64,000 nt of DNA from DAIOEK01 sp036746315 (GTDB taxonomy: Bacteria > Chloroflexota > Anaerolineae > Anaerolineales > Anaerolineaceae): the NCBI GenBank assembly GCA_036746315.1, contig DAIOEK010000005.1, forward strand, positions 1 to 64,000, read 5' to 3'. Position numbers and translations under genes: made by a program. The notes under the pieces were generated by a model. The model ran no database searches and was not told the DNA's origin. It saw only the letters and a list, made by a program, of their open reading frames with translations. Of the stretch, positions 1-7,326 are shown one piece after another. The stretch's first letter is position 1; every line of letters begins with the position of its first letter.

Positions 1-2789
1 ATCAAATGCCCCTGTTCGGCGTCATAAGCCCGGTCGGCAAGGTCGATCAGCGTGCGCTTGAGGTCTGCGCGGCTGACATCCAGATCGATCTTTTCCAGCA
101 GCAAGCGCTGGGTGTAATTCGGATAGAAATCCTGTCCCCAGAACATGTTGGGCTGGATCTCTTCCAGATAAGCCAGCAACTTCCACGGACCTTCCAGGTC
201 TTCCAATGCCAGGGGAATGCGCTTGGTCAATTCGGTTTGCAGCATTTCCTGCACGTCTTCGGTGAGGTCTTCCTTGGTAAAAACGCGGTCGCGCTGGCTG
301 TAAATGCGGGCGCGCTGCGTATTGAGCACATCATCATATTCCAGCAGATGCTTGCGCACATCAAAATTGGAGCCTTCCACACGGGTCTGGGATTGTTCCA
401 CCAACCTGCCGACGATACCGCTTTCGATGGGGATCGATTCGTCGAAATGCAGACGCGACATCAGGTCTTCCACCTGACCGCCGCCGAACAGGCGCATCAG
501 ATCGTCCTGCAGGGAGAGGTAAAAGCGCGATGAACCGGGATCACCCTGACGAGCCGCACGACCACGCAGCTGGTTGTCGATGCGGCGCGCCTCATGACGT
601 TCCGAGCCGATGACATGCAATCCACCCAACTCGCGAACCATCTCCATCTGATCCATATAAGTGAGGAACATCTGCGTCCCGGCATCATAAATGCCAAAGT
701 CTTCCGCAGGGATCTTGCGTAAAGCTTCAAACCTTTCGGAAAAGGTCATTTCATAAGGATTGGGATATCCCGCCCGTTTGAGGACACGATTCACATCGTT
801 GAGGATGTTGTCGTTCAGCTCGCCGCCGAGCTTGATATCCACACCACGACCGGCCATATTGGTGGCAATGGTCACCGCGCCAAAGGCACCCGCCTGGGCA
901 ATGATCTTGGACTCTTCATCATGCTTTTTGGCGTTCAACACCTGGTGCGGCACACCCGCCTGGAGCACCTGCACCAGGCGATCCTTATCCTGCGGGCGTA
1001 ATTCCAATAACTGTACCAAGCGGTCGAGGTTCTCATCATCTTCCATGTTGAAGGAGATGCCCAACTCGCGGGCAATCTGCCGCATTTTGGGAACATCCAA
1101 TTCCTCCACCGGCTTGTTGAGGAACAGCAGCTCGGGGATTTCCTGCTCGACGCTTTTATCGCCATGCTGCTCCAGCCAGACAGAGCGCAGCACCAGGGTT
1201 TGCAGCAGACGGCGCACCGACTCGGCGTGCAGCCGATAACTGAGATTCTGGGAATGCTCCACAGAGGTGGTGCCCACCAACTGGGGACGACCCATCACGT
1301 TGAAGCGGATTACCTCCTGGGTGATGGCACGGACTTTTGCCTCGCCGCTGCGATAAACCACATCGGGGTAATCCTTGCGCCGCCAGTAAACCGGCTGATT
1401 CTCAGAATCCCCGGAGCGGGCAAAGTAGCTGTATTTGTAGCCTTTTTCATCCCTGGCGGGCACTTCCACCAAGGCGCTGTTATTACGGGTGGCAACATAC
1501 TCGAGATTGGTGGGGATGGGCAGTACGTCGAGTTTGTAAATTTTGTTGAACTCTTCCGACTCGGTGAGCGCGGTACCGGTCATGCCGGACAACTTGGTAT
1601 ACATGCGGAAATAGTTCTGCAGGGTGATAGTGGCATAAGTGACATTTTCCGGTTCGACCTTCACACCTTCCTTGGCTTCCACAGCCTGGTGCAGACCATC
1701 CGACCAGCGGCGACCGGGCATCAGGCGACCGGTGAACTCATCCACAATGACAACCTTGCCGGCTTGAACTAGATATTCCTTGTTGCGCTTGAACAGGAAC
1801 TGCGCCTTGAGCGACTGCTCCAGGTATCCCATCAGGCGCGCCTGCTGGGGGGTCATTTCCTCAGGGCGGTCGGGGTCGCGCAGGCTGGTGCCGATCAACT
1901 GTTCGGCATGCATTTCGCCGATCTCGGTGAGGGTGACGGTTCGATCCTTTTCCTCCACCTCGTAATCTTCGGCGTTCAACTGGCGCACCACTTGCGCCAT
2001 TTTTACATACCATTCGGTGTCATCAGACGCCGGACCGGAAATAATCAATGGGGTACGGGCTTCATCGATCAGGATGTTATCCACTTCGTCTACGATGGCG
2101 TAATGGTGTCCGCGCTGGACGCGATCTTCCATGCGCATGGTGGTGTTATCACGCAGATAGTCGAAACCAAATTCGGAGTTGGTGCCGTAGGTAATGTCGG
2201 CGCGGTAAGCCTCCTGGCGGGGGACGAGACGCAATTGGTGCTGGTCCTCGTGGGGAGAGAACTTCTCAAGGTCGACGATGAAAGCCAGTTTACCGTTCTC
2301 GGTGCGGGTTGCCATCTGCAAAACGCCCACCGACAAGCCGAGCAAATTGTAAATGGGCGCCATCCAGCGGGCGTCGCGGCGGGCAAGGTAATCGTTGACG
2401 GTCACCAGATGTGTGCCTTTGCCCTCCAGGGCGTTGAGGTAGATCGGCAGGGTGGCGACCAGCGTTTTTCCTTCACCGGTGCGCATTTCGGCAATTTTGC
2501 CTTCGTGCAGGGTGATGCCACCGATCATCTGCACATCATAATGGCGCAGACCGATGGTCCTCTTCCCGGCTTCGCGTACGGCTGCAAAGGCTTCGGGCAG
2601 GATATCACCCAGGGTCTCGCCATCCGCCAGGCGTTTTTTGAACTCAACGGTCTTTGCGGCTAGCGCCTCATCGGATAGCGCTTCGAATTCCGGCTCGAGC
2701 GCATTGATCTCTTCCACCGTATCGGTAATGCGTTCGATTGCTTTTCTGTTTGGATCACCGCCCAGCACGCGGATAATATTCTGAAACAT
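1..2789 (-). CDS. secA: Preprotein translocase ATPase SecA (C-terminus outside window)
   Basis: SecA is the ATPase motor that drives unfolded preproteins through SecYEG at the cytoplasmic membrane. I translated the minus strand from the ATG at 2787-2789, which is preceded by a GAAGGT ribosome-binding site. The visible 929 residues show Walker A GEGKT (residues 105-109), the IVDEVDNILIDEA DEAD-type box, the TGTA/TESEEF preprotein region, and the ATNMAGRGVDI and GRAARQGDPGSSRF helicase motifs. The frame is still open at base 1, so the C-terminal zinc-binding tail is not seen. About 85 extra residues (roughly 520-605) interrupt the second nucleotide-binding domain between TTSVEHS and VPHQVLNAKKHDEES, where E. 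coli SecA has only a short loop. The gene stands alone here. Confidence 0.97.
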   Translation of the reverse strand, partial: MFQNIIRVLGGDPNRKAIERITDTVEEINALEPEFEALSDEALAAKTVEFKKRLADGETLGDILPEAFAAVREAGKRTIGLRHYDVQMIGGITLHEGKIAEMRTGEGKTLVATLPIYLNALEGKGTHLVTVNDYLARRDARWMAPIYNLLGLSVGVLQMATRTENGKLAFIVDLEKFSPHEDQHQLRLVPRQEAYRADITYGTNSEFGFDYLRDNTTMRMEDRVQRGHHYAIVDEVDNILIDEARTPLIISGPASDDTEWYVKMAQVVRQLNAEDYEVEEKDRTVTLTEIGEMHAEQLIGTSLRDPDRPEEMTPQQARLMGYLEQSLKAQFLFKRNKEYLVQAGKVVIVDEFTGRLMPGRRWSDGLHQAVEAKEGVKVEPENVTYATITLQNYFRMYTKLSGMTGTALTESEEFNKIYKLDVLPIPTNLEYVATRNNSALVEVPARDEKGYKYSYFARSGDSENQPVYWRRKDYPDVVYRSGEAKVRAITQEVIRFNVMGRPQLVGTTSVEHSQNLSYRLHAESVRRLLQTLVLRSVWLEQHGDKSVEQEIPELLFLNKPVEELDVPKMRQIARELGISFNMEDDENLDRLVQLLELRPQDKDRLVQVLQAGVPHQVLNAKKHDEESKIIAQAGAFGAVTIATNMAGRGVDIKLGGELNDNILNDVNRVLKRAGYPNPYEMTFSERFEALRKIPAEDFGIYDAGTQMFLTYMDQMEMVRELGGLHVIGSERHEARRIDNQLRGRAARQGDPGSSRFYLSLQDDLMRLFGGGQVEDLMSRLHFDESIPIESGIVGRLVEQSQTRVEGSNFDVRKHLLEYDDVLNTQRARIYSQRDRVFTKEDLTEDVQEMLQTELTKRIPLALEDLEGPWKLLAYLEEIQPNMFWGQDFYPNYTQRLLLEKIDLDVSRADLKRTLIDLADRAYDAEQGHL

Positions 2790-2920
2790 AGGCGACCTTC
2801 TATCTAAAGGGTATACTGCATGGATTATAGCACAGCGGTTCCTGCTGAATCATTTACGGTATCACCCTGGAAAAGATGCAGTTGCGTAAAACAAAACGCA
2901 AAAGATGACATGCTTTTCCC

Positions 2921-2939
2921 CCACACCTGGGTGTGGGGA
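2921..2939. repeat. Perfect GC-rich hairpin in the secA/RBP intergenic region
   Basis: CCCCACAC is followed by a CTGG-type loop and GTGTGGGG, an 8-bp perfect stem, in the 370-base gap between secA and the RNA-binding protein gene. There is no T-tract on either side, so it is not a convincing terminator. Apart from this hairpin and the promoter and leader annotated next, I see nothing else in 2790-3162. A 91-codon reading frame here has no ribosome-binding site or protein character. Confidence 0.4.
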
Positions 2940-3053
2940 AGAACATGCCTCCACCGGGTAAACAATTTTTTTTCCGCAGCGGATTCCGCATATCCAACTT
3001 ATGAGAATCTTGTCAATTTTCTGATAAATCTTTTATTTCTCACAGAATCGGTA

Positions 3054-3059
3054 TATAAT
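3054..3059 (+). promoter_or_regulatory. Probable -10 box for the RNA-binding protein gene
   Basis: TATAAT stands at 3054-3059 in an AT-rich stretch. No good -35 element is found at 16-18 bp. Transcription from about 3066 would give a leader of about 97 bases containing the terminator-like hairpin at 3094-3131. Confidence 0.45.
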
Positions 3060-3093
3060 ACTACTGCCTTAGAATTTTGGGCATGTGTGCATT

Positions 3094-3131
3094 AGCCGCT
3101 TGACCGTATTTTAGGTTCATCGGCTTTTTTT
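3094..3131 (+). terminator. Terminator-like hairpin in the leader of the RRM gene
   Basis: AGCCG (3094-3098) pairs with CGGCT (3121-3125), with inner TGACC/GGTTCA pairing, followed by seven T. It lies between the -10 box and the start codon at 3163, with no gene between. It therefore looks like a leader attenuator rather than the terminator of an upstream gene; secA runs the other way. Confidence 0.5.
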
Positions 3132-3162
3132 GTCGACCAGGTGTCGAAAAGAGAAAGGGAAC

Positions 3163-3516
3163 ATGGAGAAAAAATTGTACGTCGGCAATTTGCCGTATTC
3201 ATCCACAGAAGAAGAACTGCGTTCTTTATTCGCCGAAGCAGGGACTGTTGAATCTGTGGATATCATCAAAGACCGGATGACTGGCAATTCAAAAGGTTTT
3301 TGTTTTGTGGTCATGGGGACATCGGAAGAAGCAGAGAAGGCAGTTTCCATGTTCAATGGTTACCAACTGAAAAACCGCGAGCTGAAAGTAAATGAAGCCC
3401 GTCCCAAAGAAGAAGGCGGACGCGGCGGATTTGGCGGTCCCCGTCGAAGCGGCGGTGGTGGATTTGGTCGTGGCGGCGATGGTTACAACCGTGAAAACGG
3501 TTCTCGTCGTTTTTAA
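3163..3516 (+). CDS. RRM-domain RNA-binding protein, glycine-rich tail
   Basis: A single RNA recognition motif makes up residues 1-80: RNP2 is KLYVGNL near the N-terminus and RNP1 is KGFCFVVM near residue 45. An Arg/Gly-rich tail (GGRGGFGG, GGGGFGRGG) follows. This is the layout of the cyanobacterial and chloroflexal Rbp proteins, which bind single-stranded RNA and are often cold-induced. I chose the ATG at 3163 because AGAAAGGGA precedes it and RNP2 follows directly; an upstream ATG at 3130 lies in the leader T-tract. A cold-shock protein gene begins 27 bases after the stop, so both probably share one transcript and a role in RNA remodelling at low temperature. That role is inferred. Confidence 0.93.
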   Translation: MEKKLYVGNLPYSSTEEELRSLFAEAGTVESVDIIKDRMTGNSKGFCFVVMGTSEEAEKAVSMFNGYQLKNRELKVNEARPKEEGGRGGFGGPRRSGGGGFGRGGDGYNRENGSRRF

Positions 3517-3543
3517 TCGTTTCATAAAAAAGGAAGAAAAGAA

Positions 3544-3753
3544 ATGTCCGATCGTGTTACCGGAACCGTAAAATGGTTCAACAGCAGCAAGGGTTATGGC
3601 TTCATCGCCCAGGAAAATGGTCCAGATGTATTCGTTCACTTCTCCGCCATCCAGGCGGACGGTTATCGTTCACTCGAGGAAGGCCAGAAGGTCGAATTCT
3701 CGATTGAAAAAGGCCAAAAAGGCATGCAGGCCGCCAAAGTCACCATTGTCTAA
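3544..3753 (+). CDS. Cold-shock protein, CspA family
   Basis: This 69-residue protein covers exactly one cold-shock domain. It starts with the usual GTVKWFNSSKGYGFI segment (RNP1 KGYGFI) and carries RNP2 as VFVHF. It ends at VTIV with no extra tail. Such proteins bind single-stranded nucleic acid and melt RNA secondary structure. The ribosome-binding site is AAAGGAAG, 9-10 bases before the ATG. It lies just behind the RRM gene and ahead of a strong terminator. Which Csp paralogue it is cannot be said from one copy. Confidence 0.96.
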   Translation: MSDRVTGTVKWFNSSKGYGFIAQENGPDVFVHFSAIQADGYRSLEEGQKVEFSIEKGQKGMQAAKVTIV

Positions 3754-3774
3754 TATGCCATCATAGTAACATTC

Positions 3775-3805
3775 AACACCCGCCGTTCGGCGGGTGTTCG
3801 TTTTT
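3775..3805 (+). terminator. Intrinsic terminator after the cold-shock gene
   Basis: AACACCCGCC, loop GTTC, and GGCGGGTGTT form a perfect 10-bp stem, followed by CG and five T. It closes the RRM-csp transcription unit. Confidence 0.9.
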
Positions 3806-3899
3806 AATCCTGTTTTTGCTCACATGATTGTGCGGCAGTTCCTTCGCATCAGGGAATTGGAGAAGTAAATACAATTCTTGCTTACAACCTTAAAATTCC

Positions 3900-3928
3900 T
3901 TGACTTATCAGTTCGGTTCGCATATACT
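3900..3928 (+). promoter_or_regulatory. Sigma-70-type promoter of the his leader/hisD operon
   Basis: TTGACT (3900-3905), a 17-bp spacer, and TATACT (3923-3928). The predicted start of transcription (about 3935) falls within a few bases of the leader-peptide ATG at 3938. The leader mRNA would therefore be leaderless or nearly so. Confidence 0.75.
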
Positions 3929-3937
3929 AGCGCCAAC

Positions 3938-4024
3938 ATGAAAACCCTGCGTTTCGCCCATCTGCATCATCATACCCGAATCACCCCAGGTATTCCGGTG
4001 GGCGCAGCGCGCATAACCAGGTAG
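3938..4024 (+). CDS. hisL: Histidine leader peptide (28 aa)
   Basis: A 28-codon reading frame from ATG 3938 to TAG 4022-4024 begins MKTLRFAHLHHHTR, with four His codons among five (codons 8-12). This is the hallmark of a ribosome-mediated attenuation leader. A promoter sits immediately upstream and an intrinsic terminator (4047-4072) sits between it and hisD. No ribosome-binding site is visible, in keeping with a leaderless start. Codons after the His run (3984-3998) form the 5' arm of an antiterminator. The enteric hisL peptide has seven consecutive His; this one is unrelated in sequence but works on the same principle, by inference. Confidence 0.85.
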   Translation: MKTLRFAHLHHHTRITPGIPVGAARITR

Positions 4025-4072
4025 ATTTTAGGCAATCCCTACTTTCAGCCCCCGGAATTCCGGGGGCTTTTT
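3984..4072 (+). promoter_or_regulatory. Histidine attenuator: antiterminator/terminator switch before hisD
   Basis: Terminator: AGCCCCCGG (4047-4055), loop AATT, CCGGGGGCT (4060-4068), then TTTTT. Antiterminator: CCCCAGGTATTCCGG (3984-3998) can pair with 4052-4066 at 13 of 15 positions, consuming the loop and the 3' arm of the terminator. It is a near copy of the terminator's own 5' half. A ribosome stalled at the His codons (3959-3973) would leave 3984-3998 free to pair and allow readthrough. A ribosome reaching the stop codon would cover it and favour termination. Confidence 0.85.
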
Positions 4073-4092
4073 CATTTCACCAGGAGAAGGGT

Positions 4093-5469
4093 ATGTTCCC
4101 GATATTCGATGTGGAAACTGCACAGAAATCCATTCTCAGGCGTCAGCCGATTGACGAATTCACAGTATCGGCGGGAATGCAAAAACGGCTGGCTGCCACG
4201 TTTGGAGAGGGCACCGCACCGGCACAGGCGGTCCGGCGCATTCTGCAGGATGTACGCCGGGGAGGAGACCAGGCGCTGCGCTATTGGACCGACAAACTGG
4301 ATGGCGTTACGGTAAATGACCTGCGGGTTCCCGACGAAGCCATCCGACTGGCAATGGCATCTCTCGACCCCGCGCTGTTCCAGGCGCTGAAGGTCTCCGC
4401 CGGGCGGATCGAACAGTTTTACCGTAAGCAGCCGATGATCTCGTGGATGGACCAGAGCCTGGGGGGAACCATGGGGCAATTACTGCGCCCAATCGAACGC
4501 GTGGGCATCTACATACCCGGCGGCACCGCTCCCCTGCCTTCCACGGTGCTGATGTCCGCCATTCCGGCGCGGGTGGCGGGGGTCAAAAGCATCGCACTGG
4601 CAACACCTCCGGGAAAGGACAACTGCGGTGTGAACCCGATCATCCTGGCGGCGGCTACCATCGCAGGGGTAGACGAAATCTACACCGTGGGCGGAGCACA
4701 GGCAATTGCAGCGCTGGCATACGGCACCGAATCCATTCCGGCTGTGGAAAAAATCGTGGGGCCCGGGAACCTGTTCGTCACACTGGCAAAACAACAGGTA
4801 TACGGCATTGTGGGGGTGGATGGACTGGCCGGACCGACCGAGACGATGATAATCGCAGATGACAGCGCCAACCCGATCTGGGCGGCGGCAGACCTGTTGG
4901 CGCAGGCGGAGCACGACGTGCTGGCATCCGCTATTCTGCTGACGCCCTCCGTGGAATTTGCCCGGATGGTGCAGGCGGAAATTGCGGCGCTGATGGAAGG
5001 CAAAGACGAAGCGCAGCTGACCCGTGCAGAGATCCTCGCACAATCGCTGCAAACCCGCAGCGGCGCAGTCATCGTTCGCAATCTGGATGAAGCCATCACG
5101 CTTTCCAATGCCTACTCCCCCGAGCACCTGAACTTATCCGTAGCCGCGCCGTGGAACTGGCTGGACAAGGTAACCTGTGCGGGGGGGGTGTTTGTGGGTG
5201 AGCGATCCTGTGAAGTGATGGGGGATTATGTTGCCGGTCCGAGCCACGTGATGCCTACGGGCGGCTCCGCCCGGTTCGCTTCTCCGCTGAACGTGTGGGA
5301 TTTTCTCAAGGTGATCAGCGTGGTTGCGCTCGATGCAGCCACATCCGTCGAACTGGGCGGGTATGCCGACCTGATCGCCCAGGCCGAAGGGCTGGACGCC
5401 CACGCGCTTGCCGCACGGCTGCGCGCAGGGGATAAGACATTCACGAAAGATCAGCAACAGCAATCATAA
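4093..5469 (+). CDS. hisD: Histidinol dehydrogenase
   Basis: HisD performs the last two steps of histidine synthesis, oxidising L-histidinol to L-histidine with NAD+. The 458-residue product aligns along the whole family: IPGGTAPLPSTVLM, the NVGGAQAIAALAYGTES-type region (here TVGGAQAIAALAYGTES), GPGN, and AGPTE. Zinc and catalytic residues of the E. coli enzyme are present: Gln/His in QAEH (about residue 270), Glu-His in SPEH (about 343), Asp in GDYVAGPSH (about 376) and His in DAHALAARLR (about 436). This favours true HisD over sulfopropanediol-dehydrogenase paralogues. The start follows AGGAGAAGG directly after the attenuator terminator. No other his gene lies nearby; an ABC transporter follows after 29 bases without a terminator. 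Confidence 0.95.
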   Translation: MFPIFDVETAQKSILRRQPIDEFTVSAGMQKRLAATFGEGTAPAQAVRRILQDVRRGGDQALRYWTDKLDGVTVNDLRVPDEAIRLAMASLDPALFQALKVSAGRIEQFYRKQPMISWMDQSLGGTMGQLLRPIERVGIYIPGGTAPLPSTVLMSAIPARVAGVKSIALATPPGKDNCGVNPIILAAATIAGVDEIYTVGGAQAIAALAYGTESIPAVEKIVGPGNLFVTLAKQQVYGIVGVDGLAGPTETMIIADDSANPIWAAADLLAQAEHDVLASAILLTPSVEFARMVQAEIAALMEGKDEAQLTRAEILAQSLQTRSGAVIVRNLDEAITLSNAYSPEHLNLSVAAPWNWLDKVTCAGGVFVGERSCEVMGDYVAGPSHVMPTGGSARFASPLNVWDFLKVISVVALDAATSVELGGYADLIAQAEGLDAHALAARLRAGDKTFTKDQQQQS

Positions 5470-5498
5470 GACCATCATCAAATCGAAGGAGAAAAGAA

Positions 5499-6467
5499 AT
5501 GAAGAAGCTATTCGTATTGTGCAACCTGCTGGTAATCGCCGCTTTGTTGAGTGCGTGTGCCGCACCATCCCAATCCACCACCAACACTACCCGGGTGCGG
5601 ATCGGGACACAACCCTGGATCGGCTACGGTCCGTGGTGGATCGCCAAAGAAAAAGGTTTGTTCGAAAAGTATGGATTGGAAGCCGAACTGGTCGATTTCG
5701 TCGAAGACAAGGAAGTGAACGCCGCGTTCGCCAGCGGTGAAATGGAAGCCGCCAACCTCGCCACCCACACCGCCATCAAGCTCGTCAGCGCTGGTGTGGA
5801 ATTGAAACTGGTGCTGCTCGAAGACGTATCCACCAGTGCCGATGCGATCCTGGCGGATGAGAGCATACAATCCATTGCCGACCTGAAAGGCAAACAGGTG
5901 GCATACGAAGAAGGCGCCACCAGCGACCTGCTGTTAAATTACGCCCTGATGCAAAACAACCTCAGCCTGGCAGATATCATCCCGGTGCCGATGCCGGCGA
6001 GCGACGCGGGTACAGCCCTGCTGACCGGCAATGTGCCGGCGGCTGTTACTTACGAACCCTACATTTCAGAAGTACTCGCCCAGAACAGCGCGGTCAAACC
6101 GCTTTATCTTGCCAGCGAGCGCGCCGGACTGATCTCGGATGTACTGGTGGTGAACGACAAATGGGCTGCCGAGAATCCGGAAACCGTTAAATCACTGCTA
6201 AAGGTATGGGATGACGCACTGGCATTCTACAACCAAAACCCGGCGGAGGGGCAGCAGATCATCGCCAGGGCGGTGGGCAGCAGCGCAGCCGACCTGCAAA
6301 CTGCTTTTGCCGGGGTGGAATTCTACAGCCTGGAAGACAACCAGACCGCCCTGACCAGTGACTTCACGGCAACCATCCAGGATGTTGGTGAAGTGTCGCA
6401 GAGCATCGGTCTCTTTGATGAAATCCCCGACCTGGCAAAGCTGGTCGACAGCAGCTTTTTGAAATAA
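5499..6467 (+). CDS. NitT/TauT-type ABC transporter substrate-binding lipoprotein
   Basis: The N-terminus is a lipoprotein signal peptide ending in the lipobox LLSAC (Cys at residue 20), so the mature protein should be tethered to the outer face of the membrane. The 322-residue product has the NMT1/THI5-like (SsuA/TauA/NrtA) fold signature: VRIGTQPWIGYGPWWIAKEKGLFEKYGLEAELV, a second lobe beginning near DLKGKQVAYEEG, and TYEPY in the binding cleft. Ligands of this family include sulfonates, nitrate, pyrimidine thiamin precursors and others; sequence alone does not settle the substrate. AAGGAGAA precedes the ATG. Placement behind hisD and its His attenuator suggests a histidine-linked ligand, which is inference. 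Confidence 0.9.
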   Translation: MKKLFVLCNLLVIAALLSACAAPSQSTTNTTRVRIGTQPWIGYGPWWIAKEKGLFEKYGLEAELVDFVEDKEVNAAFASGEMEAANLATHTAIKLVSAGVELKLVLLEDVSTSADAILADESIQSIADLKGKQVAYEEGATSDLLLNYALMQNNLSLADIIPVPMPASDAGTALLTGNVPAAVTYEPYISEVLAQNSAVKPLYLASERAGLISDVLVVNDKWAAENPETVKSLLKVWDDALAFYNQNPAEGQQIIARAVGSSAADLQTAFAGVEFYSLEDNQTALTSDFTATIQDVGEVSQSIGLFDEIPDLAKLVDSSFLK

Positions 6468-6470
6468 AAC

Positions 6471-7325
6471 ATGGCTGAATTCCGCAAGAAAACCACCAAC
6501 CAGAGCAGAGAGCCGCGTGTAACCGGGAGGAGCGCGCGGCTCCTCGACCTGCGCACCGATATCCCGGCAGCCATCTACCTGGCGGCGGGAATCGGTTTCA
6601 TTGCGCTGTTCCTGATCGCATGGTACCTGGTAACCGCGCTCAAAGTCGTTTCGCCCATTTTCCTGCCATCACCCGGCGCGGTGTGGGAGGAGCTGCTGCG
6701 CCAGATTCGGGATGGCATTTTATGGCAGGACATCACCGCCAGCCTGTACCGCATCAGCCTGGGGTGGGTGATCTCCACCCTGGCGGCAGTGCCGATTGGT
6801 ATTTTGATGGGCAACTTCCGGCTGTTCGAGGGCATGTTTGAGCCGTTTGTGGACCTGGTACGTTACATGCCCGCCGTGGCATTTGTCCCACTGACCATTC
6901 TATGGGCGGGTGTGGGCGACAGCCAGAAGATCACAATATTGTTCATCGGCACGTTCTTTCAGGAAGTATTGATGATCATGGATAACGTCAAGAATGTTCC
7001 GAGGGAACTGATCGAGGTCAGCGCCACCTTTGGTTTCTCCAAATGGGAGATACTCAGCAAAGTGATCCTGCGCTATGCGATGCCGGGCATCTGGGACACC
7101 TTCCGCATCACCCTGGGCTGGGCATGGACCTATCTGGTGGTTGCGGAACTGGTGGCGGCATCCGTGGGGTTGGGATACCGCATCATGCGGGCGCAGCGTT
7201 TTCTGCAAACCGAATCCATCATCCTGGGCATCTTGATCATCGGGCTGCTGGGGCTGATCACCGATTATATTTTCAAGCTGATCTACCAGCGCGCATTCCG
7301 CTGGATGGACCGCAAAGGAGCCTGA
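6471..7325 (+). CDS. NitT/TauT-type ABC transporter permease
   Basis: This is a 284-residue inner-membrane permease of the BPD_transp_1 family. About 35 hydrophilic residues precede the first membrane helix (YLAAGIGFIALFLIAWYLV), and I count about six helices. The EAA coupling loop is visible as ELIEVSATFGFSKWEILSKVILRYAMPGIWDT, which contacts the ATPase. It starts three bases after the stop of the binding-protein gene and ends one base before the ATPase start, so the three are certainly one operon. The permease probably works as a homodimer because only one permease gene is present. Confidence 0.93.
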   Translation: MAEFRKKTTNQSREPRVTGRSARLLDLRTDIPAAIYLAAGIGFIALFLIAWYLVTALKVVSPIFLPSPGAVWEELLRQIRDGILWQDITASLYRISLGWVISTLAAVPIGILMGNFRLFEGMFEPFVDLVRYMPAVAFVPLTILWAGVGDSQKITILFIGTFFQEVLMIMDNVKNVPRELIEVSATFGFSKWEILSKVILRYAMPGIWDTFRITLGWAWTYLVVAELVAASVGLGYRIMRAQRFLQTESIILGILIIGLLGLITDYIFKLIYQRAFRWMDRKGA

Positions 7326-7326
7326 A

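Noticed and set aside
2820..3095. 91-codon open frame in the secA/RRM gap
   Set aside because: No ribosome-binding site, no protein-like composition, and it crosses the promoter of the RRM gene.
4093..5469. Sulfopropanediol dehydrogenase (HpsN-like) instead of HisD, suggested by the sulfonate-type transporter next door
   Set aside because: The upstream His-codon attenuator and the complete HisD residue set favour histidinol dehydrogenase.
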